64,000 bases of DNA from Versatilivorator sp963663845. GTDB taxonomy: Bacteria > Acidobacteriota > Terriglobia > Versatilivoradales > Versatilivoraceae. A program made the translations under genes and the position numbers. Positions within the stretch are counted from its first letter, which is position 1, and each line of letters begins with the position of its first letter. Below, piece by piece: positions 41,501-50,071 of the stretch. The stretch lies in the NCBI GenBank assembly GCA_963663845.2, contig OY760650.2, forward strand, positions 2,728,001 through 2,792,000. The letters run 5' to 3'. The notes beneath the pieces were generated by a model, which was not told where the DNA came from, did not search any database, and was given only the letters and a program-made list of their open reading frames with translations.

Positions 41501-43303
41501 CTGGCAGGTCCGGGCTCGGGCAAGACGCGGGTGCTGGTGCATCGCATCGCCTATCTGATCCGCGTGCGCCGCGAGAACGCCCGGGGCATTCTGGCCCTGG
41601 CCTACAACCGTCACGCCGCGGTCGATATCCGGCGCCGCCTGCAGGAGTTGATCGGAGAGGATGCGCGGGGCGTCACCGTGCTCACCTGCCACGCCCTGGC
41701 CATGCGGCTGGCCGGAGCCAGCTTCACCGGTCGGGCGGAGCGTCCCGACGACGAAGAGTTCCGGAAGATCATCCGCCGTGCGGTGGACCTGTTGCACGGC
41801 GAGGATCTGCCGGTGGAGGAGGCGGACGAAAGGCGGGAACGCCTGCTGGCCGGCTTCCGTTGGATCCTGGTGGACGAATACCAGGACATCGGGGCCGACC
41901 AGTATGAGCTGATCTCGGCCCTGGCCGGGCGAAGGCTGGAGGACGAAGCCGGCAAGCTCAGCCTGTTCGCGGTGGGTGACGACGACCAGAACATCTACGC
42001 CTTCAACGGGACCTCGGTGGAATTCATCCGCCGATTCGAGAAGGACTACGGTCCCAAGCCGACCTATCTGACGGCAAACTACCGCTCCACCCGCCACATC
42101 GTGGCGGCGGCCAACGCCGTGATCGAGCCGGTGCGGGAGCGGATGAAGGCCGGTCATCCCATCCGGGTCGATCGGGCGCGTTCCAAGGATCCTGCAGGCG
42201 GCGCTTGGGAAGACCTGGATCCCGTTTCTCGGGGACGGGTGCAGATCCTGCCTGCCGGAGGTGATCCCGTCTCGCAGGCGCGGGTGGTCATGGGCGAGCT
42301 CTTGCGCCTTTCCGGGCTCTCAACCGATTGGGACTGGAAGCGTTGCGCCGTGATTGCGCGCGAGTGGGAATACCTGCTCCCGGTGCGCGCCTTCTGCGAG
42401 GCCCACAGCCTTCCGGCGCAGATGGGAAACGAGGAGATCCCGCGCTTCTGGCGCCTCCGGGAGACCCGGGCGTTGGTGGAATGGCTACGAGGGCGGAAAC
42501 CGCGCCTGATCGATAGCAAGGCTCTGAAGACTTGGGCCAAGACACGTCCGTCCGATCCCTGGCACGATCTGCTGCGCCAGGCCATTGGGGAGCACAGGCT
42601 GGAAACCGGCGGTGGGGAAGTGCCGGTGGATCACTTCATCGAATGGCTGGCGGAGTGGGGCCGGGACATCCGCCGCCGCCAGCGCGGCCTCCTGTTGCTG
42701 ACCGGCCACCGGGCCAAGGGGCTGGAGTTCGACCACGTGGCCGTGCTCGACGGGGGCTGGGACCGCATCGGATCGGGCGAGGACCCGGACGAGCCTCGGC
42801 GGCTCTACTACGTGTCCATGACACGCGCCCGCCAGACCCTGGCGCTGGCGCGGTTCCATCGGCGTCACAGGCTCCAGGACGCGTTGGCCCGCCATCCCTC
42901 GGTGATACGCCGCCAGCCTGTCGAGCTTCCCGCGAGTTCCGGTGCCATCGAAAACCACTACGTCCGGCCCGGCCTTCGGGACGTGGATCTCGGCTTCGCG
43001 GGGCGCCGGCGCGCGGGTGACCGGATCCACCAAGCCATCGCCGCGCTGTCACCCGGCGATCCCCTGATGGTTCGGGTTGGCAAAGAGGGGCGATGGGAGT
43101 TGCTGAACGGCGCGGGAAGGGTGGTGGGACGGCTCTCCAAGCGCTTCAGCCCCCCGCGCGGAAAATCCTGCCGCTCGGCCGAAGTGCTGGCCATGGTCGG
43201 CTGGAGCCGCGAAGCCTCGGACCCGGATTTCCGGGAAAGAATGAGATGCGATTCCTGGGAGGTGGTCGTCCCGGAGTTGGTGTTCCAGCCTGACGGGCCT
43301 TAA
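38546..43303 (+). CDS. DEDD exonuclease / RecQ / UvrD trifunctional helicase with RecQ deletion
   Basis: This 1,585-residue protein combines three modules. An N-terminal 3'-5' exonuclease-like domain spans about 10-140 (LSLDLEIT, GHNLIDFDLPHL, NNPELDSRIAL). A RecQ helicase spans about 290-700, with GILPTGAGKS near 315, ISPLVALMADQV, DEAHCLSRWGHDF near 421, ATNAFGMGIDKPDVR and QEAGRAGRDR. A UvrD-type helicase spans about 960-1480, with LAGPGSGKTRVL near 987, VDEYQDI near 1109, GDDDQNIYAF, NYRSTRHIV and YVSMTRARQ. In RecQ, HDF is joined directly to AGLQPESKK at about residue 433. Roughly 100 residues containing motifs III and IV are missing in frame. The start is probably TTG at 38546 and is uncertain. 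Likely role: DNA repair or replication-fork processing. Confidence 0.88.
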   Translation: MGDQDRIPGTFRPRCLSLDLEITRKNGRIRAFGAVRADTGEGHTGGGSASELARLDDLAEGTDFVLGHNLIDFDLPHLAAARPGLRLLELPAVDTLRLSPLAFPRNPYHGLVKHYQDGGLKRERVNNPELDSRIALAVFRDEQAALKETAPDLLAAWHWLTTPESGVLDRGLDDFFSALRDAGRPSNGEARAAISRRLLGTACVTQGWEVLSQARDHGWALAYTLAWLSVAGGNSVMPPWVRHQFPEAGRLVRRLRDTACADSACDWCRERHDARKALKRWFGFEDFRPKPADDNGRPLQQAIVEEAMAGKHVLGILPTGAGKSVCYQVPALSRYHNTGALTVVISPLVALMADQVAGMEAHGIGSCVTVNGLLSMPERADALDRVRLGDAGILLISPEQLRSRSVRRVLDQREIGGWVLDEAHCLSRWGHDFAGLQPESKKEVQKRFIDGDLRAIVATNAFGMGIDKPDVRLVIHGDIPGSLENYLQEAGRAGRDRASARCVLLYEPEDVERQFGMSARSRLTRREIHGILRALRNLDRRKRLGGEVVATPGEILGEDEEKAFERDSATDDTRVRTAIAWLEESELLTREENAVHIFPSSLRVNSVEEAGKRLERAGISEEYRRQLLGIAQVLIEADADEGISTDQLMESSGLGPEGVRAALYDLERLGIASDDTVLTAFVHAGVKRSSGRRLQEAADVETALIAHLREAAPDLGKGESSSLHLRMASQVLRDQGLTDPLPERLWRIVRGIAHDGRGEDGAAGSLSVRKRDAETVRVTLKREWRALEETADIRRQAAGRLLDHLLACLPPGSRGTDLLAETTLGKLTQAIKSDLVLRSRVRRPDKLLDRALMWLHEQAVIQLHRGLAVFRPAMTIRLQQGERRGFAKADFEPLAFHYTGKTLQIHVMAEYAARGLAAINEAQRLARDYFTLEEEAFLERWLPGRDREIRRQTTLKSWREIVENLKNPVQQRIVADDREETNVLILAGPGSGKTRVLVHRIAYLIRVRRENARGILALAYNRHAAVDIRRRLQELIGEDARGVTVLTCHALAMRLAGASFTGRAERPDDEEFRKIIRRAVDLLHGEDLPVEEADERRERLLAGFRWILVDEYQDIGADQYELISALAGRRLEDEAGKLSLFAVGDDDQNIYAFNGTSVEFIRRFEKDYGPKPTYLTANYRSTRHIVAAANAVIEPVRERMKAGHPIRVDRARSKDPAGGAWEDLDPVSRGRVQILPAGGDPVSQARVVMGELLRLSGLSTDWDWKRCAVIAREWEYLLPVRAFCEAHSLPAQMGNEEIPRFWRLRETRALVEWLRGRKPRLIDSKALKTWAKTRPSDPWHDLLRQAIGEHRLETGGGEVPVDHFIEWLAEWGRDIRRRQRGLLLLTGHRAKGLEFDHVAVLDGGWDRIGSGEDPDEPRRLYYVSMTRARQTLALARFHRRHRLQDALARHPSVIRRQPVELPASSGAIENHYVRPGLRDVDLGFAGRRRAGDRIHQAIAALSPGDPLMVRVGKEGRWELLNGAGRVVGRLSKRFSPPRGKSCRSAEVLAMVGWSREASDPDFRERMRCDSWEVVVPELVFQPDGP

Positions 43304-43355
43304 GCTCGGCCCCACCGGCCGCACTGCTGTCATGGGATGATGCCCACCCGGGAGC

Positions 43356-43372
43356 GCGGGCGTCCCGCCCGC
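43356..43372 (+). repeat. Repeat A hairpin, copy 3 (uninterrupted)
   Basis: The same 17-base core is followed directly by ATCCCTGTTCCTGCCAACGC. That downstream sequence matches the 3' flank of intron copy 1 (ATCCTTATTTCCGCCAACGC at 38404), so this copy shows the empty target site. It lies between the helicase and the aldo/keto reductase genes. Confidence 0.88.
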
Positions 43373-43473
43373 ATCCCTGTTCCTGCCAACGCTTCGTTCC
43401 CCGCGCCGGCTGACCGGAGCTGCGCAGGCGCCGGATCGGCCGCCTCGCTCCCGCACCCTCCGTCCCCAGCCTC

Positions 43474-44616
43474 TCAGCTCTCCGCTTTCGCCATCAGTTC
43501 GTTGTAGGTGTCGGAGGCGGCCTTGAGCCGCTTGAGGGCCTCTTGGGGCAGGGTGAGGGTGGTGCCCTTGAAGTTGTCCTCCACGTGCTCGGGCTTTTCG
43601 CCTCCGGAGAGGGCGCTGGTCACCTCGGGGTGAGAGAGCACCCAGGCCACGCACACCTGGGGACGGCTGACGCCCAGTTCTTTGGCGACCCGGTCCAGCT
43701 CCTCGATCACGCCCACCAGGGGAGATCCCTCCTCGGGCTCTCGACCCGGCACCAGTCTGCCTTCTCCCAGAGGACTGAAGGCCATCAGTCCCAGGTTGCC
43801 CTTGCGAATCAGCGGGAACAACTCCTCGCTCATGAAGTCGCGGCGGGCGCCGGACACGATGTTGTAGTAGTCCTGCAGGCCGGCAATGCGGGCTTTTTCC
43901 GACCTGTCCGGCCTCGTTCCGATCTCGATCAGTTCGTCCACCTGCTTGGCCAGGTGGCTGGAAACTCCCCAGTAGCGGATCTTGCCGGCCTGAACCAGGC
44001 TGTCCATGGTGTCGGCGATCATCTCCATGTGCTCCAGGGTCGCGGTGCCGGCGGGCGGCTCCGGACGTTGGCTTGACGGAGTAATCGCGTCGGGAGCGTG
44101 CAGCAGGTAGATATCGATGTAGTCGGTGTTCAGGCGTTTGAGGCTGGCTTCGCACTTCCGGGTCAGGATCTCCCTGGTGAAGGTCAGGGGCGCCTCGCCG
44201 GCGGGGTGTGGCGAGCCCTTGGTGGCGATCACCACCTCGCCGCGCCGTCCGGCGACGCCGTGCCCCAACGCGGTTTCGGATCCTCCCATCCCGTAGCCTT
44301 CGGCGGAGTCGAAGAAGTTGATGCCGATGTCGATGCAGTGCCGGATCAGCTTGTGAGCCTCCACGTCTCCGCCCTCGCGGCTGAGATGGCGCCGGAAGGC
44401 CGTGCCCTGGCAGTGTCTGGAGACCCAGAGGTCGGTGTGGCCGAACTGCACCAGGTGAGAGGGACGGCCGGCGGGTTCGGGTGTCGGTGGCGCCGGTTGG
44501 CAACCGGACAGCGGAGCCAGCACCACCGAGCCGGCAGCCGCTCCGCAGGCCTTGAGAAAGGTTCTGCGATCGGTGGGGTCGTCGACGTGTCGGGAAGACA
44601 GGGGGCGTTGGGACAT
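43474..44616 (-). CDS. Aldo/keto reductase, Tat-exported lipoprotein-like (paralogue 1)
   Basis: This 380-residue TIM-barrel NADPH oxidoreductase has a twin-arginine signal (DRRTFLKACGAAAGSVVLAP) ending in a lipobox (LSGC), so it may be anchored outside the cytoplasm. The catalytic tetrad is intact: D and Y in NFFDSAEGYG, K in VVIATKG, H in IDIYLLHAPD. The cofactor loop is near the C-terminus (SGGEKPEHVEDNFKG). It is a tandem duplicate of the gene at 44684, and both are 380 residues. Substrate unknown. Confidence 0.87.
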   Translation of the reverse strand: MSQRPLSSRHVDDPTDRRTFLKACGAAAGSVVLAPLSGCQPAPPTPEPAGRPSHLVQFGHTDLWVSRHCQGTAFRRHLSREGGDVEAHKLIRHCIDIGINFFDSAEGYGMGGSETALGHGVAGRRGEVVIATKGSPHPAGEAPLTFTREILTRKCEASLKRLNTDYIDIYLLHAPDAITPSSQRPEPPAGTATLEHMEMIADTMDSLVQAGKIRYWGVSSHLAKQVDELIEIGTRPDRSEKARIAGLQDYYNIVSGARRDFMSEELFPLIRKGNLGLMAFSPLGEGRLVPGREPEEGSPLVGVIEELDRVAKELGVSRPQVCVAWVLSHPEVTSALSGGEKPEHVEDNFKGTTLTLPQEALKRLKAASDTYNELMAKAES

Positions 44617-44683
44617 GGTGGTTGACCTCTCGGGAACGATTCTATCGGGATTGCGGCGAAACCTGTTGCCGGCGTAGAGACCC

Positions 44684-45826
44684 TCAGCTCTTGGCTTTGG
44701 CCATCAGCTCGTTGTAGGTGTCGGAGGCGGCCTTGAGCCGCTTGAGGGCCTCTTCGGGGAGGGTGAGCTTTGTGCCCTTGAAGTTGTCCTCCACGTGCTC
44801 GGGTTTTTCGCCGCCGGAGAGGGCGCTGGTCACCTCGGGGTGGGAGAGCACCCAGGCCACGCACACCTGGGGGCGGCTGACGCCCAGTTCTTCGGCGACC
44901 CGGTCGAGCTCCTGGATCACGCCCACCAGGGGAGATCCTTCCTCGGGTTCTCGACCCGGCACCAGTCTGCCTTCGCCCAGAGGACTGAAGGCCATCAGTC
45001 CCAGGTTGCCCTTGCGAATCAGCGGGAACAGCTCCTGGCTCATGAAGTCCCGGCGGGCGCCGGACACGATGTTGTAGTAGTCCTGCAGGCCGGCGAGGCG
45101 TGACCTGCCGGACCTGTCGGCCCTCATTCCGATCTCGATCAGCTCGTCCACCTGTTTGGCCAGGTGGTTGGAAACTCCCCAGTAGCGGATCTTGCCTGAC
45201 TGAACCAGGCTGTCCAGGGCGTCGGCGATCTCCACCATGTGTTCCAGAGTCGGGGTGTCGTGAGGCGGCGAGTATTGTTCGTCGGAGGGAGTGAGCTTGT
45301 CGGCGCCGTGCAACAGGTAGAGATCGATGGTGTCGGTTTGCAGGCGTTTGAGACTGGCTTCGCACTTCTGGGTCAGGATCTCCCGGGTGAAGACCAGGGG
45401 CTTTCCGTCGGCGCCGCTTGCGGCGGCCTTTGTGGCGATCACCACCTCGCCACGCCGTCCGGCGACGCCGTGTCCCAATGCGGTCTCGGATCCTCCGTGG
45501 CCGTAGGCTTCGGAAGAGTCGAAGAAGTTGATGCCGATGTCGATGCAGTGGCGGATCAGCTTGTGAGCCTCGGCATCCCCGCCCTCGCGGCTGAGATGGC
45601 GCCGGAAGGCCGTGCCCTGGCAGTGCCTGGAGACCCAGAGGTCGGTGTGGCCGAACTGCACCAGGTGGGAGGGGCGACCGGCGGGTTCGGGCGGCGGCTG
45701 GGCCTGTTGGCAACCGGACAGCGGCGCCAGAACCACCGAGCCGGCAGCCGCTCCGCAGGCCTTGAGGAAGGTCCTGCGGTCGGTGGGGTGGTCGACCTGA
45801 TGCGAAGACAAGGGACGTTGGAGCAT
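44684..45826 (-). CDS. Aldo/keto reductase, Tat-exported lipoprotein-like (paralogue 2)
   Basis: The domain plan and Tat signal with lipobox (LSGC) are the same as in the neighbouring paralogue. The tetrad is D and Y in NFFDSSEAYG, K in VVIATKA and H in LYLLHGAD. Most differences from paralogue 1 cluster at residues about 135-200 (GADGKPL, KLTPSDEQYSPPHD), next to the active site, which suggests a changed substrate. The duplication unit is 1,210 bp and includes the short upstream region, where similar sequence precedes each start. It is probably co-transcribed with paralogue 1. Confidence 0.87.
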   Translation of the reverse strand: MLQRPLSSHQVDHPTDRRTFLKACGAAAGSVVLAPLSGCQQAQPPPEPAGRPSHLVQFGHTDLWVSRHCQGTAFRRHLSREGGDAEAHKLIRHCIDIGINFFDSSEAYGHGGSETALGHGVAGRRGEVVIATKAAASGADGKPLVFTREILTQKCEASLKRLQTDTIDLYLLHGADKLTPSDEQYSPPHDTPTLEHMVEIADALDSLVQSGKIRYWGVSNHLAKQVDELIEIGMRADRSGRSRLAGLQDYYNIVSGARRDFMSQELFPLIRKGNLGLMAFSPLGEGRLVPGREPEEGSPLVGVIQELDRVAEELGVSRPQVCVAWVLSHPEVTSALSGGEKPEHVEDNFKGTKLTLPEEALKRLKAASDTYNELMAKAKS

Positions 45827-46084
45827 TGAGGGTTACCTTTCTGAAATGGTTTTATGGCGATTGCAGCCAAGCCCGTTGCCGGAGTCGAGGTCCGGGCCGG
45901 CCGGAAAATCTCAACCGGCCGTGGAACGGGAACACCCTGGACAGCCGGGCTTTGGGCGGCCCGGATGGTGGATGACCGCCCTGCCGGGAGCCCCTAAGTT
46001 CCTTCAGGCGGGGCGGCTTGTCAAGTCTTTTCAGGGAGTCGGGAGCCGGTCGGGCTCATGGCGGGCTTGCCGGGCTCGCCGGAT

Positions 46085-46295
46085 AAACAAGCACGTTCCC
46101 CATTGCAGTGTCGTGGGTTACGGGAGAGCTGCGAAGCTGCGGTTGGAGTGGGTATCCGACGCGATGCCCCCTACAAGCCATCCTTATAGAGCTGCGAAGC
46201 AGCGGCTCAGGGTAGCCCCAGGCGGAAGCCTGGGGTCGTTTGGGTGCTGCACCAACCAAGCCGCGAATGCGGCGAATAAGAAGCACCCTTCTTGA
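46085..46295 (-). repeat. Dispersed repeat B, copy 3 (inverted, partial)
   Basis: On the minus strand this holds the modules CGCCGCATTCGCGGCTTGGT, an ACCCCAGGCTTCCGCCTGGGG hairpin of the expected type, GCTCTATAAGGATGGC and the GCAGCTTCGCAGCTCTC module. It faces copy 4 at 48083, so the transporter gene lies between two oppositely oriented copies. The spacer 45827-46084 contains upstream sequence of the aldo/keto reductases and nothing else I recognise. Confidence 0.75.
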
Positions 46296-46381
46296 CAGGC
46301 AAAAGCCCCCCCGATATTCTCCGGGTCTCGTTCAGCCACCTTCCCCCGGTTTCCAACTCCCCCTTCTGCGAGGACCCCGCC

Positions 46382-48073
46382 ATGAATAGCCCCGCCCCGC
46401 CCGTCGCAAATTCGGAAGAGCAGACCCTTCTCCAGGCCCAAGAGAAAGGCGGGCTGGCGCTGGTTTCGGCCTACTTCAAGCTGTCGGGGCCCGGCTGGCT
46501 GCAGAGCGCCCTGACCCTGGGGGGCGGCTCCCTGAGCAGCAGCCTCTACCTGGGGGTGCTGGCCGGCACCTCGCTGCTCTGGCTGCAGCCGCTGGCCATG
46601 GTGCTGGGCATCGTGATGCTGAGCGCCATCGGATATGTCACCACCTCCACCGGCGCTTCCCCCTTTCAGGCCGTCAACCGTCAGGTCAACCCCGTGCTGG
46701 GCTGGGGCTGGGCGCTGGCCTCGCTGCTGGCCAGCCTGGTGTGGTCGATGCCCCAGTACTCGCTGGCGACGGCGGTGGTGCAGCAGAACCTGCTCCCGGG
46801 GGTGGTGGAGGGATGGCCGGGCAAGGTCGGGGTGGTGCTCCTGATCCTGGGGGTCTCGACGGCCGCCACCTGGAGCTATGGGCGCGGCCGCATGGGAGTC
46901 AAGCTCTACGAGGTCATCCTGAAGATCGCGGTGGCCCTGATCGTGGCCTGCTTCATCGCGGTGGTGATCACCTTGGGCCTTTCTTCCCAGGGATTGCCCT
47001 GGCAGTCGCTGTGGAAGGGGTTCATCCCCAATCCGCAATCGCTGCTCACTCCCTCGGAACAGTATCTCCCACTGCTTCAGGCCGTGAAAGAAGCCCATCG
47101 TTCCTACTGGAGCGACCTCATCGTGCAGAAGCAGACCGACGTGCTGGTCAGCGCCGCGGCCACCGCAGTGGGCATCAACATGACCTTCCTCTTTCCCTAC
47201 ACGCTGCTCAGGCGCAAGTGGGGCAAGGCCTTTCGCGGCTTCGTGATCTTCGATCTGGGCAGCGGCATGCTGATTCCCTTCGTGATCGCCACTAGTTGCG
47301 TGGTCATCGCCGCCGCCACCCAGTTCCACGTCCAGCCGCAGCCGGGTCTGGGACCGGAGACGGCCGAGCAACGGATGGCCGCCGCCTCTCCCATTCAGCA
47401 GCGGGAGTTCCAGCAGTTGCTGCAGGGTCGAGCGGCAGCCGGCCAATCCGTGGCGCCGGCAGAATACATGTCCTTCTCCGCGGCGGAGAGAAAGCTGGCG
47501 GCCACGCTGGTGACCCGGGACGCCTTCGACCTGGCCGACTCGCTGCAGCCGCTGAGCGGTCGATCCTTCGCCAACCTGGTCTTCGGCCTGGGGGTGCTGG
47601 GCATGGCCCTGTCGACCATCACCCTGCTGATGCTGGCCTCCGGGCTGGTGATCTGCGAGATGTTCAACCTGCCGGCCACCGGCTGGACCTATCGGCTGGC
47701 CACCCTGGCCGCGGCCACCGGGGCCCTGGGACCCTTCGTCTGGAGCAAGGCCGCCTTCTGGCTGGCCATCCCCACCTCGGTCTTCGGCTTCATCCTGCTG
47801 CCGCTGGCCTACCTGACCTTCCTGCTGCTGATGAACCAGCCCAAGGTGCTGGGTGCGGAGATGCCGCGAGGCGCCCGCCGCTGGACCTGGAACAGCCTCA
47901 TGACCCTGGCCACCGCGGTCGCCGGCTGCGGCAGCCTGATCATGGTGTGGAAGAAGGGCGGTTCCTGGGGGCTGGCGGCGGTGGGGCTGGTGGCGGTGGC
48001 GGCGCTTTGGTTGCACTTGCGGCGGCGGGGGGACCCCGTGGCCTCCCAACAGGAGGATTCACCAAGCGGGTAA
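46382..48073 (+). CDS. NRAMP-like divalent metal transporter family protein (divergent)
   Basis: This 563-residue polytopic membrane protein has about eleven hydrophobic segments and NRAMP-like topology. The usual first-helix metal site (DPGN) is replaced: GPGWLQSALTLGGGSLSSSL stands where GPAFIAAVAYVDPGNFAT would be. The sixth-helix MPH motif is FLFPYTLLRRKWG. It is therefore not a standard Mn/Fe transporter, and its substrate is unknown. A soluble loop of about 90 residues rich in Q and A lies after the seventh segment. A GAGG site lies 8 bases before the ATG. It stands alone between two repeat B copies. Confidence 0.7.
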   Translation: MNSPAPPVANSEEQTLLQAQEKGGLALVSAYFKLSGPGWLQSALTLGGGSLSSSLYLGVLAGTSLLWLQPLAMVLGIVMLSAIGYVTTSTGASPFQAVNRQVNPVLGWGWALASLLASLVWSMPQYSLATAVVQQNLLPGVVEGWPGKVGVVLLILGVSTAATWSYGRGRMGVKLYEVILKIAVALIVACFIAVVITLGLSSQGLPWQSLWKGFIPNPQSLLTPSEQYLPLLQAVKEAHRSYWSDLIVQKQTDVLVSAAATAVGINMTFLFPYTLLRRKWGKAFRGFVIFDLGSGMLIPFVIATSCVVIAAATQFHVQPQPGLGPETAEQRMAAASPIQQREFQQLLQGRAAAGQSVAPAEYMSFSAAERKLAATLVTRDAFDLADSLQPLSGRSFANLVFGLGVLGMALSTITLLMLASGLVICEMFNLPATGWTYRLATLAAATGALGPFVWSKAAFWLAIPTSVFGFILLPLAYLTFLLLMNQPKVLGAEMPRGARRWTWNSLMTLATAVAGCGSLIMVWKKGGSWGLAAVGLVAVAALWLHLRRRGDPVASQQEDSPSG

Positions 48074-48082
48074 TTTGGGAAG

Positions 48083-48412
48083 TATTGCGTTTCGGGACGG
48101 GTGTTTTCTATGCGCCGCATTCGCGGCTGAGTTGGCGCGGACCCATACGACCCCGGGCTGCCGCCCGGGGCTACCCTGAGCCGCAGCTACGCAGCTCTAT
48201 AAGGATGGCCCGTAGTAAGCGTTTCCTTGCCTAACCACTCCAACCGCAGCTTCGCAGCTCTCACCTAACCCACAATGCTGCAAGGGGAAATGTGCTTTTC
48301 TTTTCAGAATATGCCCCGGGCAAGAGCCCGGGGGAGCCGTCGGGAAACGTTGCGTAGGGGAGTTGATCCGCGAACGCGGAGACAGCGCTTAGCCGTGGGC
48401 GTGAGCCCCATG
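48083..48412 (+). repeat. Dispersed repeat B, copy 4
   Basis: This begins TATTGCGTTTCGGGACGGGT and contains CGCCGCATTCGCGGCTGAGT, GCTCTATAAGGATGGCCCGT, CCGCGAACGCGG and TAGCCGTGGGCGTGAGCCCC. It ends 2 bases before the stop codon of the PQQ-propeller gene, so the repeat directly forms that gene's 3' flank. Confidence 0.78.
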
Positions 48413-48414
48413 GG

Positions 48415-50019
48415 TTACTGCGCCAACGGAAGCTTGTAGGCGGCGGCTTCCTGGTGATTCCTGACCAGGAGCAGGTCGCCGCTGAGGGCCGGGGTGTTCC
48501 AGGTGATTCCCTCCAGGGCCGGGAAGCGGGCGACTTCCTTGAAGCGCTCGGGATTGGTCTCCACCAGCGCCACCTCGCCCTGCTCCGAGGTGATGAGCAG
48601 CAGGTCTCCCACCAGAACGAGCTGGCCGTGTCCGTAGCGGCCCCTCTTCCAGCGCCGCCGGCCGGTCTCCGGGTCCAGGCAGACCAGGATGCCCTCGTCC
48701 AGGCCGTAGATCGAGCCCTGGTGCAGCACGGTGTTGGTGAACTTGGTTCTGAGCCCCCGGCTTTCCCAGACGGTTTCCGAACGGTATTTCCCGTCCTCGC
48801 CGGCGCTGATGCGGAACAGCCTGCTGCCGATTCCATAGCCGCTGGAGACGAACACCAGGTCGTCGGCTACGGCCACCGGTTGGGAGCAGTGAGGCTGACC
48901 GCTGGGGAAGGCCTGTTCCCAGAGGATGCGGCCGTCCTCGGGCGAATGGGCGGTGACCATCTGCTGATTCACCATGACGATCTGAGGCCGGCCCAGCAGG
49001 GTGAGCAGGGTCGGCGAGGCGTAGGACGTGACGGCGTTTCCGGAGGTCCAGACCAGCTCGCCGCCGAGTTGGCGGTAGGCGGCCAGGGAACGATGGGGGG
49101 AGCCTCCCGGGTTGACCACCACCAGGTCGTCGACCAGCAGCGGGGAAGAGCTGCGCCCCCAGCGCATGCCGCCGGCCGCGTTCTCGGTCTCGATGTTGCG
49201 CTGCCAGAGCAGCTTGCCGGTTTCCAGCTCCAGGCAGTTGAGCAGGCCCCTGGGGCCCAGGGTGTAGACTCTGCCCTCCCGAGAAATGGTGGGCGTGGCC
49301 CGGGGGCCGTCTCCCCCCAGGGCGCTTTGGAACGGGCCCTCGTCGGCGTGAACCCAGACGGCCTCGCCGCTGCGCAGTTGGTAGGCGACCACCAGTTGCC
49401 GTGAGCCGCGCTGTTCCTGGGTGACGGCCAGCTCGCCGGCAATGGCGAAGGAGGACCATCCCAGGCCGATCGGCTGTTTCCAGAGTTGCTTGGGAGGATG
49501 TCGGGTCCAGTCGGTGGACAGGCTGGGTCCGGGCAATCGCGCATCCCGGTCGGGTCCCAGAAACTGGGGAAAGTCGGTCTCGGCGCCGGCTACCGTAACC
49601 GTGTGCATTCCCGAAGCGGTGCCCGGGAGGTCCAGGACAGCCCGGGAGGTCCAGCTCCAGCGCAGGATGGGAACCAGGTTGCCGTCCACTCCCTCATAGG
49701 ACACCACGCTCCGCAGCAGGAATCCGAGCAGGATCACCGCTGTCAATCCCAACCCCTTGGCCTTCCAGCTCAGACCTGAAGCCAGCAGCCACCACAGGAC
49801 GAGCAGCAGCAGGGAGACGATCACGACCAGGGCCGTCCGGACGGTTCTAACCGCTTCGTGGCTCACCTCGGCCGACCAGACCCAGGTCAAGGCCGCCAGG
49901 GCGGCGACCCCGATGGCCGCCGCCGGCCACCAGCGAAGCCGCCGCCGCCGCTCGGTCTTGCTGGAATCGGGTTCGGATGGACTCACGGAATCCTCCAGAG
50001 ATCGCGCCCTCGGCTTCAT
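48415..50019 (-). CDS. Membrane-anchored PQQ-type beta-propeller protein
   Basis: This 534-residue protein has a basic N-terminus, then about three hydrophobic segments between residues 30 and 105 (AAAIGVAALAALTWVW, ALVVIVSLLLLVLWWLLA, LGLTAVILLGFLLRSVV). A seven- or eight-blade PQQ-like propeller follows, with repeats such as LELETGKLLWQR, EDGRILWEQAF and LDPETGRRRWKR. The domain starts with TDFPQFLGPDRDARLPG, typical of the Planctomycete/Acidobacteria outer-domain propellers of unknown role. No catalytic or heme motif is seen, so it may be structural or binding rather than a dehydrogenase. Confidence 0.8.
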   Translation of the reverse strand: MKPRARSLEDSVSPSEPDSSKTERRRRLRWWPAAAIGVAALAALTWVWSAEVSHEAVRTVRTALVVIVSLLLLVLWWLLASGLSWKAKGLGLTAVILLGFLLRSVVSYEGVDGNLVPILRWSWTSRAVLDLPGTASGMHTVTVAGAETDFPQFLGPDRDARLPGPSLSTDWTRHPPKQLWKQPIGLGWSSFAIAGELAVTQEQRGSRQLVVAYQLRSGEAVWVHADEGPFQSALGGDGPRATPTISREGRVYTLGPRGLLNCLELETGKLLWQRNIETENAAGGMRWGRSSSPLLVDDLVVVNPGGSPHRSLAAYRQLGGELVWTSGNAVTSYASPTLLTLLGRPQIVMVNQQMVTAHSPEDGRILWEQAFPSGQPHCSQPVAVADDLVFVSSGYGIGSRLFRISAGEDGKYRSETVWESRGLRTKFTNTVLHQGSIYGLDEGILVCLDPETGRRRWKRGRYGHGQLVLVGDLLLITSEQGEVALVETNPERFKEVARFPALEGITWNTPALSGDLLLVRNHQEAAAYKLPLAQ

Positions 50020-50071
50020 GGCGCCGCTGGCTCGGCGGGTGAGATCGAAGGCCGAGCACTGTCAAGAAAAC

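Noticed and set aside
46085..48412. A composite transposon around the NRAMP-like gene
   Set aside because: The flanking repeat B copies contain no transposase gene and no clear terminal inverted repeats or target duplication.
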